Shown piece by piece: positions 46,737-55,818 of a stretch of DNA of 64,000 nucleotides. The position numbers and the translations under genes are program-made. The notes under the pieces are model-generated. The model did no database searches and had not been told where the DNA came from. It saw only the letters and a program-made list of their open reading frames with translations. Every line of letters starts with the position of its first letter. Position 1 is the stretch's first letter. The stretch spans positions 496,001 to 560,000 of the forward strand of contig NZ_QYUO01000001.1 of NCBI RefSeq assembly GCF_003591035.1. The letters run 5' to 3'. This DNA comes from Noviherbaspirillum saxi. GTDB taxonomy: Bacteria > Pseudomonadota > Gammaproteobacteria > Burkholderiales > Burkholderiaceae_D.

Positions 46737-47606
46737 GATCACGAGCGGTGCGGGCTGGAATACCACCAGCCAGGTAGCCAGCACCACCAGTGCGCAGCCG
46801 ATCAGCGTGTTGACGCTGATTGCTTCCTGCAAGAAGAGCGCTCCCCAGCCCAAGGCAAACAGCGGGATCAGGAAAGTCACCGTCAGCGCTTTGGTCGGCC
46901 CCAGGTCGGCAATCAAACGAAAATAAATGAAATAGGCGACGGCGCTGCATAGCAATGCCAATAAGGCGGCAATCAGTGCAATGAAGGGCGTGAGCTCGGC
47001 GCGTATCGGCGACAGCGGCAGAAAGGGTAGCAGTACCAGCGCTGCGCCCAATTGCGACCCGGTTGCCATCAACGGCGGCGCAATGGCAGCTGACGCTTTC
47101 TTGGAATACGCACCCGCGAGTCCGTAGCACAGCGCCGCAGCAATGCATGCCAGCGCTGCCATCGCGACATCAGTGGTGAATGCGACCGGCCCAAGGCGCA
47201 CAAGGAAAGCGACACCGGCAACGCCGATGATCAGCCCGCTCAGCTTGCGTGCCGTAAGTCGCTCTCCCAGTACAGCCGCACCGACCAGTGCACCCCACAA
47301 CGGACTGGTGGCATTGAGGATGGCGGAATATCCTGCGGGCAAGGTCAGCGCAGCATAGGAAAACAAGGCAAAGGGCAGCGCCGAATTGAGTGTGCCAAGG
47401 ACGATAAACGGCTTCCAGTTGGCGCGGAAATGCATGCGCCGCCCGGTTGCCGCGATGAACAGCAGCATCGCGATGCCAGCCAGCGCCACGCGTACCTCGG
47501 CCGTCCAGACCGCGCCCAGTACCGGTGCGACGATACGCAGGAACAGAAAGGATGCGCCCCAGATGGCGGCGAGTACAAACAAACGAATTAGATCGATGCT
47601 ACGCAT
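46710..47606 (-). CDS. EamA/DMT family transporter (2 of 3)
   Basis: 298 residues, two EamA halves (FVLAAIWGASFLFLRIVAPVLGAVWTAEVRVALAG; MVLLPFLPL-type second half with LGPTKALTVTFLIPLFALGWGALFLQE). Closely patterned on the 48893-49768 protein and thus a paralogue. Start 47606 (MRSIDLIRL) chosen over 47624. Convergent overlap of 27 bp with pabB. Confidence 0.92.
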   Translation of the reverse strand: MRSIDLIRLFVLAAIWGASFLFLRIVAPVLGAVWTAEVRVALAGIAMLLFIAATGRRMHFRANWKPFIVLGTLNSALPFALFSYAALTLPAGYSAILNATSPLWGALVGAAVLGERLTARKLSGLIIGVAGVAFLVRLGPVAFTTDVAMAALACIAAALCYGLAGAYSKKASAAIAPPLMATGSQLGAALVLLPFLPLSPIRAELTPFIALIAALLALLCSAVAYFIYFRLIADLGPTKALTVTFLIPLFALGWGALFLQEAISVNTLIGCALVVLATWLVVFQPAPLVISVPEQGRR

Positions 47607-47681
47607 GACAACTCCGTGGTGCAATAGTCGTCAGCATAGTGCACGCACGCACGCACGGCTGGCCGGATTCGGACATGGTAA

Positions 47682-48896
47682 TCAGCGCGGTTGTCGATGG
47701 TCGTCCGCAGGCAACGCGCGCTGGCGCGATGCGAGCAATGCGCCCACCAGCAAGGCAATCGCGGAAAACACCAGGCCGCGCTGCAAGCCGCCCGCCGCAT
47801 CGGATATCCAGCCGACGACAGTCGGACCGACAATCTGGCCGAACGCAAATACGGTGGTAAAACCGCTGATTCCCGACGACCATGCATGCGGCGCGAGATT
47901 GTGCCGCACCAGCGCCGTGGTCGATGCCACGACCGACAGAAATACCGCGCCGAACAGGATGCCCGACGCAAACACCGCGACGGGGGTCGACGACAATACC
48001 GGCAGCAGCGTCGCCACCGCCAACAAGGCATTCAGGATCGCCAGCGATTGCCCGCCCTTGAAGCGATCCAGCATGCCGGCCCAGATGCGCGAGGACGCGA
48101 TTACCGCGATGCCGAGCGATGCGTAAAACACCGTGATCACCGATTGCTGCATGCCTTGTTCCTTCAGCAGCGCAATCACGAAGGTCATGTAGCCGATGTA
48201 ACCGACACCGAACATGAAGTAGCCGGCAAGGCCGAACCCGAAGGCGCGCACCTTGAAGTGTCCGCGCGCACCGGCATTGGCGGTCGAGCCGTCGATGCTG
48301 CGCGCCGGCAGTGCCATTGCCAAGGTCATCGCCAGGCATAGTCCGCCCAGCGCGAACCATGCCCACTGCCAGGCATGTGGTGCGCCATTCCCCGCAGCGG
48401 CGTCGATTGCCGCCGGCACGAGCAGGGCCGCGGCCGCTATGCCGAAGCCGGTACCGCCGTAATACAGTCCGATCAGAAAACCGGCGCGCTGCGGATGCAT
48501 GGCGCCGAGCCGGGCCGCCAATACACCGCCCGCGATGAAGATGAAGGCACTGGCAATCCCCGCCAGCACGCGCTGGCCCAGCAGCATCGCGGCTTCGGTC
48601 ACGAAGCCGGACAACAGCATGAACAAGGCGGTCAGTACCGCGCCGCCGATCAGTGCCGGCTGCGCGCCGAACCGCCGCATCAAGGCCGGCGTGATCAGGG
48701 CGCCGATAAAGTAACCGAAGGCATTGGCGGTATTCATCGCGCCGGCCAGCAGATAGGTCCAGGCGAGGTCGGCGCGCATCGGCGGCAATAGCAACGCATA
48801 CGAAAAGCGCGACAGACCGAGTGAAATGGCCGCTCCCAATGAAATGCCGAGCGCTGTCAGCAGCGGGCGGCGCAGGGCGAGGCTATGGTCGCTCAT
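47682..48896 (-). CDS. YbfB/YjiJ-type MFS transporter
   Basis: 404 residues with twelve TM segments; N-terminal GLSRFSYALLLPPMRADLAWTYLLAGAMNTANAFGY is typical of the YbfB/YjiJ group. Its start overlaps the stop of the upstream EamA gene by 4 nt, so the two exporters are made together; EamA gene 2 lies 75 bp further down. Substrate unknown. Confidence 0.92.
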   Translation of the reverse strand: MSDHSLALRRPLLTALGISLGAAISLGLSRFSYALLLPPMRADLAWTYLLAGAMNTANAFGYFIGALITPALMRRFGAQPALIGGAVLTALFMLLSGFVTEAAMLLGQRVLAGIASAFIFIAGGVLAARLGAMHPQRAGFLIGLYYGGTGFGIAAAALLVPAAIDAAAGNGAPHAWQWAWFALGGLCLAMTLAMALPARSIDGSTANAGARGHFKVRAFGFGLAGYFMFGVGYIGYMTFVIALLKEQGMQQSVITVFYASLGIAVIASSRIWAGMLDRFKGGQSLAILNALLAVATLLPVLSSTPVAVFASGILFGAVFLSVVASTTALVRHNLAPHAWSSGISGFTTVFAFGQIVGPTVVGWISDAAGGLQRGLVFSAIALLVGALLASRQRALPADDHRQPR

Positions 48897-49768
48897 TGAT
48901 GCGATCGCGATGTAGTCAGCACCAGGCCCATCGCGATCAGCACGATGACGCCGCCCACCAGCGTCGACAGGCCGACCGATTCATGCAGAAACACGAATGC
49001 CCACAGCATGCTGAACAATGGAATCAGGAATGAAACGCACATTGCGCGCGTCGGCCCGACCTTGACGATAAGAGGAATGAACAAGGCTTGCGCCAGTCCG
49101 GAAGAGAGCAGGGACATCGCTGCGATACAGGCAAGGGCGGTGCCGGATGGCATCGCAGGCGGCAGTGAAAACGGCACGGACGGCAACATCATCAGCCCGC
49201 CCAGCGCGAGCGAACCAGTCGCCATGGCGATCGGATGAATGCCGCCGGGCTTGCCGGTTTTCTGCACGATGATGCTCGACAGCGCATAGGAGGCGGCCGA
49301 CACCAGGCAGGCCGCGATCGCCAGCAGTGTCGATGGCGTCATCGCGACGGTACCGATGCCGACCAGGATGCCCACGCCGATCACGCCGAGCAGCAAGCCC
49401 GCGAGTTTTTGCGCGGTCATCCGCTCCGATAGCCAGATGACGGAAAAGACTGCGCCAAACAAGGGAGCGGTCGCATTCAGCACGGCGGAATGCGCGGCAG
49501 GGAGAAACAGCGCGGCAAATGAAAAACAGGAAAATGGAATCACGCCTGCGAACAATCCGACAATCGCGAACGGCTTGAGGTTGCTGCGCCAGTTCATCGG
49601 CACACTGGTGAGATGCGCAAAAACGAGGAGGGCAAGTCCAGCCAGGCCGGTACGCAAGGTCGCGGTCAGTAGCGGCCCGGTCTCGGGAACAGCAATGCGC
49701 AGAAAGATGAACGACCCGCCCCAGATTGCAGAAAGGAATACCAGTTTGGCAAGGTCGGTTGCAGACAT
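48893..49768 (-). CDS. EamA/DMT family transporter (3 of 3)
   Basis: 291 residues; KLVFLSAIWGGSFIFLRIAVPETGPLLTATLRTGLAG and the end VGPTRAMCVSFLIPLFSMLWAFVFLHESV mirror the 46710-47606 protein. MSATDLAKL at 49768 chosen; longer open sequence upstream has no RBS or homology features. First gene of the three-exporter minus-strand run. Confidence 0.92.
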   Translation of the reverse strand: MSATDLAKLVFLSAIWGGSFIFLRIAVPETGPLLTATLRTGLAGLALLVFAHLTSVPMNWRSNLKPFAIVGLFAGVIPFSCFSFAALFLPAAHSAVLNATAPLFGAVFSVIWLSERMTAQKLAGLLLGVIGVGILVGIGTVAMTPSTLLAIAACLVSAASYALSSIIVQKTGKPGGIHPIAMATGSLALGGLMMLPSVPFSLPPAMPSGTALACIAAMSLLSSGLAQALFIPLIVKVGPTRAMCVSFLIPLFSMLWAFVFLHESVGLSTLVGGVIVLIAMGLVLTTSRSHQ

Positions 49769-49972
49769 GAAGAGGGCGCAATGCGCGAGGGAAATAGAAC
49801 GCCCGATCGATTGTAGCACCCGCATTCCATCGCTGCTGTGGTCCGGAATGATGGGCGCGATTGGCATTCGGTTGCGCGTCGACAAGCAAACGGTCGAAGG
49901 ATGTATGCCGGTTGATACAGACCAAAGAAGCCTTGCGCGAAAAGCAAAATAATCACGCCAAGGGAGATACAC

Positions 49973-50368
49973 ATGTTCAAGCTCAAGCTCAGGCGGCTTG
50001 CAGAGGTGCTAACGATGGCACTGCTCGCACTGCCACTTGCCGGGTGCGGAGACGCGGTTGGCGAAACGCGCAATGCCAGACAGTCGCGGCCGCTTTCCAA
50101 TCCGGTTGCACAACGCACCGATAACGCCGGCACCGAATCGACTGCAACATCTAACTCGGTCATGTCGCTGCGGCAGATCAGCCAGACCGAGCAACGGCAT
50201 TTCCACATCTATCAGAACTATACGGCGATGGTCGATGCGATGAATGCATCGGAGTCGGATACCCGTGCTGCCGCATTCGATGATGCGCATCTGCAGCGCG
50301 CGGTACTGACGTTTTTCGGACGTCAGGTCAATGATTGCTCGATGCGCGCGCTGATGGCGTTCGACTGA
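49973..50368 (+). CDS. Small lipoprotein of unknown function
   Basis: 131 residues; signal peptide with lipobox LAGC (Cys25), then a Ser/Thr/Asn-rich linker and a helical C-terminal part (ISQTEQRHFHIYQNYTAMVDAMNAS, HLQRAVLTFFGRQVNDCSMRAL). A good RBS (AGGGAGA) is present. No family recognised. It is flanked by an exporter operon and a convergent MoeB-like gene. Confidence 0.7.
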   Translation: MFKLKLRRLAEVLTMALLALPLAGCGDAVGETRNARQSRPLSNPVAQRTDNAGTESTATSNSVMSLRQISQTEQRHFHIYQNYTAMVDAMNASESDTRAAAFDDAHLQRAVLTFFGRQVNDCSMRALMAFD

Positions 50369-50395
50369 AAACGCACTCGGTCTCGCGCGGACCGG

Positions 50396-51151
50396 TCACT
50401 CTTTCGTATGCGCGCAGACCGGACACACGGCATTGTGTGCGATGCGAATGCTGGTCCACTCCATATTGCGTGCATCCAGCAACAGCAGGCGTCCTGCCAG
50501 CGATTCGCCTACGCCGGCCACCAGCTTCAGCGCTTCGGCCGCCTGCATGGTGCCGATGATGCCGACCAGCGGCGCGAACACGCCCATGGTCGAGCACAAT
50601 ACTTCCTCATACTGCTGCTCGGGCGGGAACAGGCAGGCATAGCAGGGTGCGTCCGCATGGCGCGTATCGAATACCGACACCTGACCGTCGAAACGGATTG
50701 CCGCCCCGGATACCAGCGGCACCTTGTGCTCGACGCAAGCGCGGTTGACTGCGTGGCGCGTGGCGAAGTTATCGCTGCAATCGAGCACTACGCTGGCTTG
50801 CCGCACCAGGGAGGCGAGCCGGTCCTCATCAGCGCGTTCGGCCAGCGCCACGACCTCGACTTCGGGATTGATTTGCGACAGTGCCTGCTTGCCGGACTCG
50901 ACCTTCGGCTGTCCGACGCGATCCGTGGTATGCAGGATCTGGCGTTGCAGGTTAGTGAGGTCGACCGTGTCATTGTCGACCAGGGTGATCTTGCCTATGC
51001 CTGCCGACGCCAGGTAATAGGCAGCGGGCGATCCGAGTCCGCCCGCGCCGATGACCAGCGCATGCGCCGCAAGCAGCCTTTCCTGGCCTTCTATGCCGAT
51101 TTCATCAAGGAGAATATGGCGCGAATAGCGCAGGAGCTGTTGGTCGTTCAT
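50396..51151 (-). CDS. moeB: MoeB/ThiF-type E1-like adenylyltransferase
   Basis: 251 residues. Adenylates the C-terminus of a ubiquitin-like sulfur carrier (MoaD or ThiS). It has RYSRHILLDEIGIEGQERL, the nucleotide loop GAGGLGSPAAYYLASAGIGKI, DNDTVDLTNLQRQ, and two CxxC zinc sites (CYAC and CPVC). No rhodanese domain follows, so it is the short form; MoeB and ThiF cannot be told apart here. Start MNDQQLLRYSRH at 51151 chosen. Confidence 0.9.
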   Translation of the reverse strand: MNDQQLLRYSRHILLDEIGIEGQERLLAAHALVIGAGGLGSPAAYYLASAGIGKITLVDNDTVDLTNLQRQILHTTDRVGQPKVESGKQALSQINPEVEVVALAERADEDRLASLVRQASVVLDCSDNFATRHAVNRACVEHKVPLVSGAAIRFDGQVSVFDTRHADAPCYACLFPPEQQYEEVLCSTMGVFAPLVGIIGTMQAAEALKLVAGVGESLAGRLLLLDARNMEWTSIRIAHNAVCPVCAHTKE

Positions 51152-51273
51152 GGATGTGGCTGGCTCTTCAAACAGTGTGGGGACGGATGGCTGCACGGAC
51201 GCATTAGCTTAGCATTTCCAGCATGTTCCGATATATGACCGTCAGTATTGATGGTCGCGCTGATGCAAGCACG

Positions 51274-51307
51274 AAAAAAAACCCGCAGGCTTTGCAGCTT
51301 GCGGGTT
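51274..51307 (-). terminator. Intrinsic terminator of the sRNA candidate
   Basis: Minus strand: AACCCGCA pairs with TGCGGGTT (51280-51287 with 51300-51307), extended by 3 inner pairs after a mismatch, followed by a run of eight T (51274-51281). Its orientation does not serve ctpA, which has its own terminator, nor moeB, which starts downstream of it, so it must end a separate short transcript. Confidence 0.88.
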
Positions 51308-51399
51308 GAATCCAATTCAAGGAGAGTTGGAGGAGACAGTCATCATCCTACTGCAGCATATGGCCCTTGTCCTCTTCATTTTTGGAATAAGAGGTATGT
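51274..51399 (-). ncRNA. Candidate small RNA with anti-Shine-Dalgarno motifs
   Basis: Bounded by a strong minus-strand terminator and a TATAAC (51406-51411) about 7 nt upstream of the predicted 5' end, about 126 nt in all. The body contains TCTCCTCCAACTCTCCTTG on the minus strand, two CU-rich segments able to pair with AGGAG ribosome-binding sites, followed by a short AT-rich spacer and the terminator stem, a layout usual for Hfq-type regulators. No ORF with RBS inside. 5' end and -35 are uncertain. Confidence 0.55.
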
Positions 51400-51526
51400 G
51401 CTTTGGTTATAAAGCAGGCGGCTTGTTGTTGCAGGCAAGGACGATATCCTGCATGCATCCTCCGCCGCGCATGGCATACACATGAATTAACAATAGGTGA
51501 ATCATTAAAAATAGGTGAATCAAAGC

Positions 51527-51552
51527 AAAGGGCCGCATCGCTGCGGCCCTTT
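51527..51552 (-). terminator. Terminator hairpin of ctpA
   Basis: A perfect 11-bp stem (AAAGGGCCGCA 51527-51537 with TGCGGCCCTTT 51542-51552, loop of 4) 28 bp after the ctpA stop. The minus-strand tail TTTGCTTTG is only moderately T-rich. Confidence 0.75.
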
Positions 51553-51580
51553 GTACTACTTTTTGTTGTGCGGAACCGGC

Positions 51581-53059
51581 TTATTTTTTATCGCTGTTCC
51601 CATTTTCGTTGCCATTACCGTTCTTCTTCTCGTCATTGATGGTGTTTTCCTTCTTGCTTTCCACCTTCGCCGACTTCGACAATTGCACCGGCAAACCTTT
51701 CAGATGATTCAGCGCCTGGGCCAGCTGGAAATCTTCCTTGCCGCCGAATTCGAGCGGCTTGCGTTTTTTCTCCAGCGCGGCGAGGCGTTGTTCTTCTTCC
51801 AGTGCGTCCAGCTTGCGGGCGGCTTCGTCCTTGTCCTTGTCGTTCAACAGGTGCTTGGTCAGGTCGGCTTCGCGCAGACGCAGGCCGTTCATGCCGTCGC
51901 CATCGGCGGTTTCATCGACCAGCAAGTCAGGCACGATACCCTTGGCCTGGATCGCACGGCCATTCGGTGTGTAATAGCGCGCGGTGGTCAGCTTGATCGC
52001 AGTGTCGGCCGACAATTGGCGAATGGTCTGCACCGAACCCTTGCCGAAGGTTTGCGTACCCATGATGGTGGCGCGCTTGTAATCCTGCAGCGCGCCGGCC
52101 ACGATTTCGGATGCGGAGGCGGAACCGGTGTTGACCAGCACGACCATCGGCACCTTCTTGATCGCTTCCGGCAGCTTGGCCAGCGGATCGCTCGATGAAA
52201 TGCGCGACGAGGTATAGGCATCGCGGCGCGCATAGTAGGTTTGCTTTGAATCCGGCAGCTGACCGTTGGTCGAGACGATCGCGACATCCTTGGGCAGGAA
52301 GGCGGCCGACACGCCAATGGCGCCCGGCAGTACGCCGCCCGGGTCATTGCGCAGATCCAGCACCAGGCCTTTCAGGTTGGGTTCCTGCGCATAGATCGCG
52401 TTGATTTTCTTTGCCATATCATCGACCGTCGGCTCCTGGAACTGCGCCACGCGCAGCCATGCATAGCCGGGTTCGATCACTTTCGATTTCACGCTTTGTA
52501 CGCGGATTTCCTGGCGCACGATGCTGATGATGACGGGCTTGTCCTCGTCCTTGCGGGCGATGGTCAGCGTGATCTTGGTATTTGGTTCGCCGCGCATGCG
52601 CTTGACCGCTTCATCAAGCGTCAGGCCCTTGACCGGCGTGGAGTCGAGGCGTGTGATCAGGTCGCCGGCCTTGATGCCCGCCTTGAATGCCGGCGAATCC
52701 TCGATCGGCGAGATGACCTTGACGTAGCCGTCTTCCATGCCGACTTCGATGCCTAGTCCGACGAACTTGCCCTGCGTGCCTTCGCGCAGCTCCTTGAATG
52801 CCTTCTTGTCCAGATAGGCGGAGTGCGGATCAAGCGAGGCGACCATGCCCGAGATTGCTTCGGTCAGCAGCTTCTTGTCTTCGACCGCTTCGACGTAATC
52901 GGTCTTGATCAGGCCGAACACCTCGGACAGCGTGCGCAACTCTTCCAGCGGCAAAGGCGAGCCGCTCTTTTGCGCGCTTGCCTCGAATTGCATCGATCCT
53001 GCGATGCCTGCCACTACGCCTAAACCGATTAGGCCGAAGTTCTTCAGTTTGCTGCTCAT
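51581..53059 (-). CDS. ctpA: C-terminal processing peptidase (S41)
   Basis: Periplasmic Ser/Lys protease. 492 residues: signal/anchor (about 8-28), PDZ domain about 95-175 (GLGIEVGMEDGYVKVISPIEDSPAFKAGIKAGDLI), catalytic Ser315 (GSASASE) and Lys340 (TFGKGSV) at the family spacing of 25. A Glu/Lys/Asn-rich tail (about 460-492) ends NGNGNENGNSDKK. It follows the EnvC-like gene by 3 bp and is probably cotranscribed with it. Confidence 0.96.
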   Translation of the reverse strand: MSSKLKNFGLIGLGVVAGIAGSMQFEASAQKSGSPLPLEELRTLSEVFGLIKTDYVEAVEDKKLLTEAISGMVASLDPHSAYLDKKAFKELREGTQGKFVGLGIEVGMEDGYVKVISPIEDSPAFKAGIKAGDLITRLDSTPVKGLTLDEAVKRMRGEPNTKITLTIARKDEDKPVIISIVRQEIRVQSVKSKVIEPGYAWLRVAQFQEPTVDDMAKKINAIYAQEPNLKGLVLDLRNDPGGVLPGAIGVSAAFLPKDVAIVSTNGQLPDSKQTYYARRDAYTSSRISSSDPLAKLPEAIKKVPMVVLVNTGSASASEIVAGALQDYKRATIMGTQTFGKGSVQTIRQLSADTAIKLTTARYYTPNGRAIQAKGIVPDLLVDETADGDGMNGLRLREADLTKHLLNDKDKDEAARKLDALEEEQRLAALEKKRKPLEFGGKEDFQLAQALNHLKGLPVQLSKSAKVESKKENTINDEKKNGNGNENGNSDKK

Positions 53060-53062
53060 GTG

Positions 53063-54451
53063 TCACCTAAAAGTAATCCACCCGGATGGGTCGATGGCGC
53101 GGCCTTGATGCCGCATTTCAAAGTATAAACCCGATTGTTCGTTGCCGCCGCTATTGCCCGCGCTGGCGATGGTGTCCCCGGTTTTCACCATGTCACCGGC
53201 CCGTTTGAGGACCGCCTGATTGTTGCCGTAGACTGTCATGTACTGGCCGCCATGGTCAATGATGATCAGATTGCCAAATCCGCGCAGCCATTCGGCAAAC
53301 ACCACTTGCCCGCCGGCGACTGCCTTGATGTCGGCGCCTTCGGCGGTACGGATGAACAAGCCTTTCCAGCTTGGTCCATCGCCGCGCTTGCCGCCGAATT
53401 TTGCAACGAGATCCCCCTTTACCGGCAACCGCAACTGCCCGCGCAGGCTGCTGAACGCACGCCCGGCGCCAACGTCTTGGACGGCGGGTTCCGGCGTGAG
53501 TTCATTTCGCGCCACCAATTTCGGCGGCGGCTCATCATTGTCAATTGCATCAGGATTGGGCTTCGGCGTCTTGACGGAACTCATTTTCGCGTTCGTCTCG
53601 GCTTCTTTTTTCGCCTTGGCGCGCGCCAATTGTTCCTGCCGGCGCTTTTCCTGGGCGGCTGCCTCCGCCTTTCGTTGCTCTTCGATCAATCTTGCGAGTT
53701 TGTCTACCAGGCCAGCGAGGCGTTGCTCGTCGCGTTCGATATTGCCCGCTTCCTGACGCTGGCTGGCGAGCTTGCCGGACAACTGGACCAGCAAGGTGCC
53801 GCGTCGCGCTTTTTCCTGTTCCAGTTGGGCTTTCTGTTCGCGCTCTTCGCTTGCGATTTCATCAAGCTCGTCCTTGGCTTCCTGGGTCGCCGCCTTGTTA
53901 CTGTCGATGGCGGCCATGTTGGCGCGCAGCGAGTCGATCAGCCTGGCCTGCGCCTGCGACACATAGCCCATGTATTGCAGTTCGCGGTTGATGCGATTGG
54001 GATTGTCGCCCGATAGCAGCAGCTTGATCCGGTCTTCCTTGCCGGCGACATACTGGTCGCGCAGCAGCCGGGACAGGCGTTGTTGCTGGGAGTCGATGGC
54101 TTTCGCCAGGCGGTCGTGCTCCTGTGCCAGGCGGACCAGTTTCGCCTGCGTATCGCGCTGGTCGGCGGCCAGTTCATGCAAAGCGCGGTTGGCTTCGGAA
54201 ATCGCCGCTTCCGCCTGGGCCAATGCATCGGCGGCATGGCTGCGGGCGGCTTCGGTTTTGGTGATGTCGCGCTTGAGCGCGCTGAGCCTTTCCTGCAGCT
54301 CGGCGCGCTCGGCTTCTGCGGCGCGTTTCTGTTTGGTACGTTCGGTAAGTTTTTCGGCGTGTGCGCTGCTTGCCGCCAGCGCGAACGCGATTCCAGCGAT
54401 GGCAAGCGTTCTTGGCAAGAACAAAAGATGCTGCGGATGCTGCTTGTACAA
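53063..54451 (-). CDS. envC: EnvC-like murein hydrolase activator
   Basis: 462 residues: signal peptide, a long coiled coil (about 35-270), and a C-terminal LytM domain (about 350-460). The LytM zinc site is degenerate: the usual HxH reads YFEMRH and the first His/Asp region reads DHGGQYMTVYGNN, as in EnvC, which activates amidases rather than cutting murein itself. It lies between gpmA and ctpA, the standard order in betaproteobacteria. Confidence 0.92.
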   Translation of the reverse strand: MYKQHPQHLLFLPRTLAIAGIAFALAASSAHAEKLTERTKQKRAAEAERAELQERLSALKRDITKTEAARSHAADALAQAEAAISEANRALHELAADQRDTQAKLVRLAQEHDRLAKAIDSQQQRLSRLLRDQYVAGKEDRIKLLLSGDNPNRINRELQYMGYVSQAQARLIDSLRANMAAIDSNKAATQEAKDELDEIASEEREQKAQLEQEKARRGTLLVQLSGKLASQRQEAGNIERDEQRLAGLVDKLARLIEEQRKAEAAAQEKRRQEQLARAKAKKEAETNAKMSSVKTPKPNPDAIDNDEPPPKLVARNELTPEPAVQDVGAGRAFSSLRGQLRLPVKGDLVAKFGGKRGDGPSWKGLFIRTAEGADIKAVAGGQVVFAEWLRGFGNLIIIDHGGQYMTVYGNNQAVLKRAGDMVKTGDTIASAGNSGGNEQSGLYFEMRHQGRAIDPSGWITFR

Positions 54452-54497
54452 GAAATTTCCTATCAGGCGCTGGAATGACGGTGCGGGCGGCAGAGTG

Positions 54498-55244
54498 TTA
54501 CCTGGACTTGCCCTGGCTGGCGACCGCCTTCATGGCCGCTTCGATTGCTGCCTGGTCGCCCAGGTAGTAGCTCTTGATCGGCTTCAGGTCGGCGTCCAGT
54601 TCATATACCAGCGGCTGGCCATTGGGAATGTTGAGGCCGACGATGTCCTGGTCGCTGATGCCGTCCAGGCTTTTGATCAAGGCGCGCAAGCTGTTGCCGT
54701 GGGCGGAAATGATGATATTTTTGCCTGCGCGGATGGCGGGCGCGATCGAATCGTCCCAGGCCGGCATGACGCGGGCAACGGTGTCTTTCAGGCATTCTGT
54801 CAGCGGAATCTGTTCCTTCGACAGGCCGGCATAGCGCGGATCGTTATACGATGTGCGGGAATCGTTCGGCTCCAGCGGATTGGGTGGCGTGTCATAGCTG
54901 CGGCGCCATACCAGCACCTGCTCGTCGCCGTACTTGGCGGCGGTTTCCGCCTTGTTCAAGCCTTGCAGCGCGCCGTAGTGGCGCTCGTTCAGACGCCAGT
55001 CGTTCTCGACCGGCAGCCACATCAGGTCCATTTCATCCAGCGTCAGCCACAGCGTGCGGATGGCGCGCTTGAGCACCGAGGTATAGGCGAGGTCGAAGCT
55101 GAAGCCGGCTTCGCGCAGGATCCTGCCGGCCTCGCGTGCTTCATTGATGCCTTTTTCAGTCAGGTCGACATCGGTCCAGCCGGTAAAGCGGTTTTCCAGG
55201 TTCCACGTGGATTCGCCGTGGCGCATCAAAACGATTTTGTACAT
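54498..55244 (-). CDS. gpmA: 2,3-bisphosphoglycerate-dependent phosphoglycerate mutase
   Basis: Glycolytic 3PG/2PG interconversion. 248 residues: [28 protein letters not shown] with phospho-His9, [17 protein letters not shown], and [10 protein letters not shown] with the second His. [10 protein letters not shown] at 55244 is the natural start; the frame above it is shadow. Confidence 0.97.
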   Translation of the reverse strand: MYKIVLMRHGESTWNLENRFTGWTDVDLTEKGINEAREAGRILREAGFSFDLAYTSVLKRAIRTLWLTLDEMDLMWLPVENDWRLNERHYGALQGLNKAETAAKYGDEQVLVWRRSYDTPPNPLEPNDSRTSYNDPRYAGLSKEQIPLTECLKDTVARVMPAWDDSIAPAIRAGKNIIISAHGNSLRALIKSLDGISDQDIVGLNIPNGQPLVYELDADLKPIKSYYLGDQAAIEAAMKAVASQGKSR

Positions 55245-55333
55245 AGTTAGGTGGGAAATGAAGTGGGAAGAAGTAGGAAGTCGTTGAAATGGTGAACTGA
55301 CTGCAATTCGAAATGCGGGATCGGCTTCTATTT

Positions 55334-55339
55334 TATAAT
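55334..55339 (+). promoter_or_regulatory. Consensus -10 box upstream of the rhodanese gene
   Basis: TATAAT at 55334-55339, 39 nt before the GTG start at 55379; no clear -35. It could drive rhodanese-grxC. Confidence 0.45.
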
Positions 55340-55378
55340 GCTGGGATTGCTTAAAACCATTGAACACACAGGAGTAGC

Positions 55379-55780
55379 GTGAAATTTCTGATTGATAACA
55401 TCTGGCTGATCGGCATTGCCCTGGTTTCCGGCGGTGCCCTGCTATGGCCAAACCTGCAACGGCGCGGCAGCAAAGTGACCACCTTGCAGGCGACGCAAAT
55501 GATCAACCAGGGTAAGGCCGTGATCGTCGACGTGCGCGACCCGGCGGCGTTTGCCGCAGGCCATCTGCGCGACGCCAAGAACATCCCGTTCAAGGAATTG
55601 TCGAATCGAATCGGCGAACTCGAGAAATCGAAGAACAAGGCCGTGATCGCGGTCTGCCAGGCCGGCGTGCAGTCTTCCAAAGCGGCCGCCCAGCTCAAGA
55701 AGTCCGGTTTCAACGAGGCATTCAGCCTCGATGGCGGCATCTCGGCGTGGCAGGCTCAGGGCCTGCCGGTTGCCAAGTGA
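55379..55780 (+). CDS. Membrane-anchored rhodanese-domain protein
   Basis: 133 residues from a GTG start with RBS AGGAG. N-terminal TM (about 7-24), then a rhodanese domain with [24 protein letters not shown] and active-site Cys93 ([13 protein letters not shown]). A sulfur-transfer or redox role is likely. It lies between gpmA (divergent) and grxC. Confidence 0.92.
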   Translation: MKFLIDNIWLIGIALVSGGALLWPNLQRRGSKVTTLQATQMINQGKAVIVDVRDPAAFAAGHLRDAKNIPFKELSNRIGELEKSKNKAVIAVCQAGVQSSKAAAQLKKSGFNEAFSLDGGISAWQAQGLPVAK

Positions 55781-55818
55781 TTGCGCATCGTAACCGCGAA
55801 GTAATGGAGTAAAAATCT

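Larger units (their letters stand above)
51197..51580. other. 384-bp non-coding interval between moeB and ctpA
   Basis: Contains, from the left: a minus-strand terminator (51274-51307), a probable sRNA body up to about 51399, a TATAAC -10-like box (51406-51411), two perfect 13-bp direct repeats AATAGGTGAATCA (51492-51504 and 51510-51522, period 18) and the ctpA terminator (51527-51552). No believable protein gene. Confidence 0.7.

Noticed and set aside
51403..51639. 78-codon plus-strand frame between moeB and ctpA
   Set aside because: Crosses the ctpA terminator and the ctpA 3' end; no RBS or family features; the sRNA reading on the other strand explains the signals better.
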